Positions 23,554 to 23,587 of a stretch of DNA of 23,587 nt are shown piece by piece. The stretch lies in contig JADJRL010000001.1 of assembly GCA_016712225.1 (NCBI GenBank), forward strand, positions 1 to 23,587. The letters run 5' to 3'. Numbering within the stretch: position 1 is the first letter of the stretch; each line of letters starts with the position of its first letter. The notes under the pieces are model-generated. The model did no database searches. It saw nothing but the letters and a program-made list of their open reading frames with translations, and was not told where the DNA came from. Origin of the DNA: Candidatus Defluviibacterium haderslevense. GTDB taxonomy: Bacteria > Bacteroidota > Bacteroidia > Chitinophagales > Saprospiraceae. The position numbers were made by a program, and so were the translations under genes.

Positions 23554-23587
23554 TTATATTAATTTAATACTCTTGATTTTAATACAT

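Overview
The window looks like a chromosomal segment of an A+T-rich Bacteroidota bacterium. The signs are Bacteroidota-type promoter boxes (TAnnTTTG) before tRNA-Cys, the second integrase and the modification gene, Bacteroidetes-style tyrosine integrases with an N-terminal arm domain, and a VirE/BT4734-type primase. The exact family cannot be read from this sequence; a Saprospiraceae-like or Chitinophagaceae-like relative is a guess.

Layout. (1) 1-3248, minus strand: housekeeping genes. These are the start of a nucleoside phosphorylase, an SRPBCC/AHSA1-like protein, diaminopimelate decarboxylase (lysA) and galactokinase (galK). (2) 3351-3421: tRNA-Cys(GCA). Its 3' end is the attachment site for an integrative element. 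(3) 3401-17434/17458: element A, bounded by a perfect 24-bp direct repeat of the tRNA 3' end (unit length 14,034 bp). It carries an integrase, a conserved unknown ORF, a small HTH/excisionase-like protein, a primase-helicase, an array of TTACCT repeats and palindromes that could be a replication origin, a zinc-ribbon YbjQ-like protein, a membrane-anchored protein, transposase and integrase remnants, and a defence cargo. (4) 17459-about 20500: element B, a related but truncated element with integrase, a frameshifted copy of the same unknown ORF and an HTH protein. It has lost its primase, cargo and right end. (5) about 20525-23553, minus strand: a broken unknown gene, a phage-type P-loop kinase with an abnormal P-loop, a coiled-coil-like ORF, S-adenosylmethionine synthetase (metK) with a possible structured leader, and a small DUF6150-type repeat protein.

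The cargo of element A has two anti-invader modules side by side. The first (11936-14356) is a 59-residue single-pass membrane protein followed 6 bp later by a NACHT NTPase with a pentapeptide-like C-terminus. The extreme C-terminus of the small protein and the extreme N-terminus of the NACHT protein share the same short motif (TGGGDIAG). This suggests a two-gene NLR-like system in which the motif couples a membrane effector to the sensor. The second (14537-17170) is a complete C-R-M restriction-modification operon: controller protein, HNH/zinc endonuclease and C5-cytosine methyltransferase. A palindromic operator straddles the promoter of the controller gene. A G+C-richer block with inverted repeats lies between the two modules, and part of it recurs upstream of the NACHT module.

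Caution on quality: most of the housekeeping genes flanking the elements, and one gene in element B, carry single-base indels mainly in short homopolymers, while the large genes of element A are intact. Sequencing or assembly error is the simplest explanation for the indels in lysA, galK and metK, so those genes should not be read as true pseudogenes without checking.
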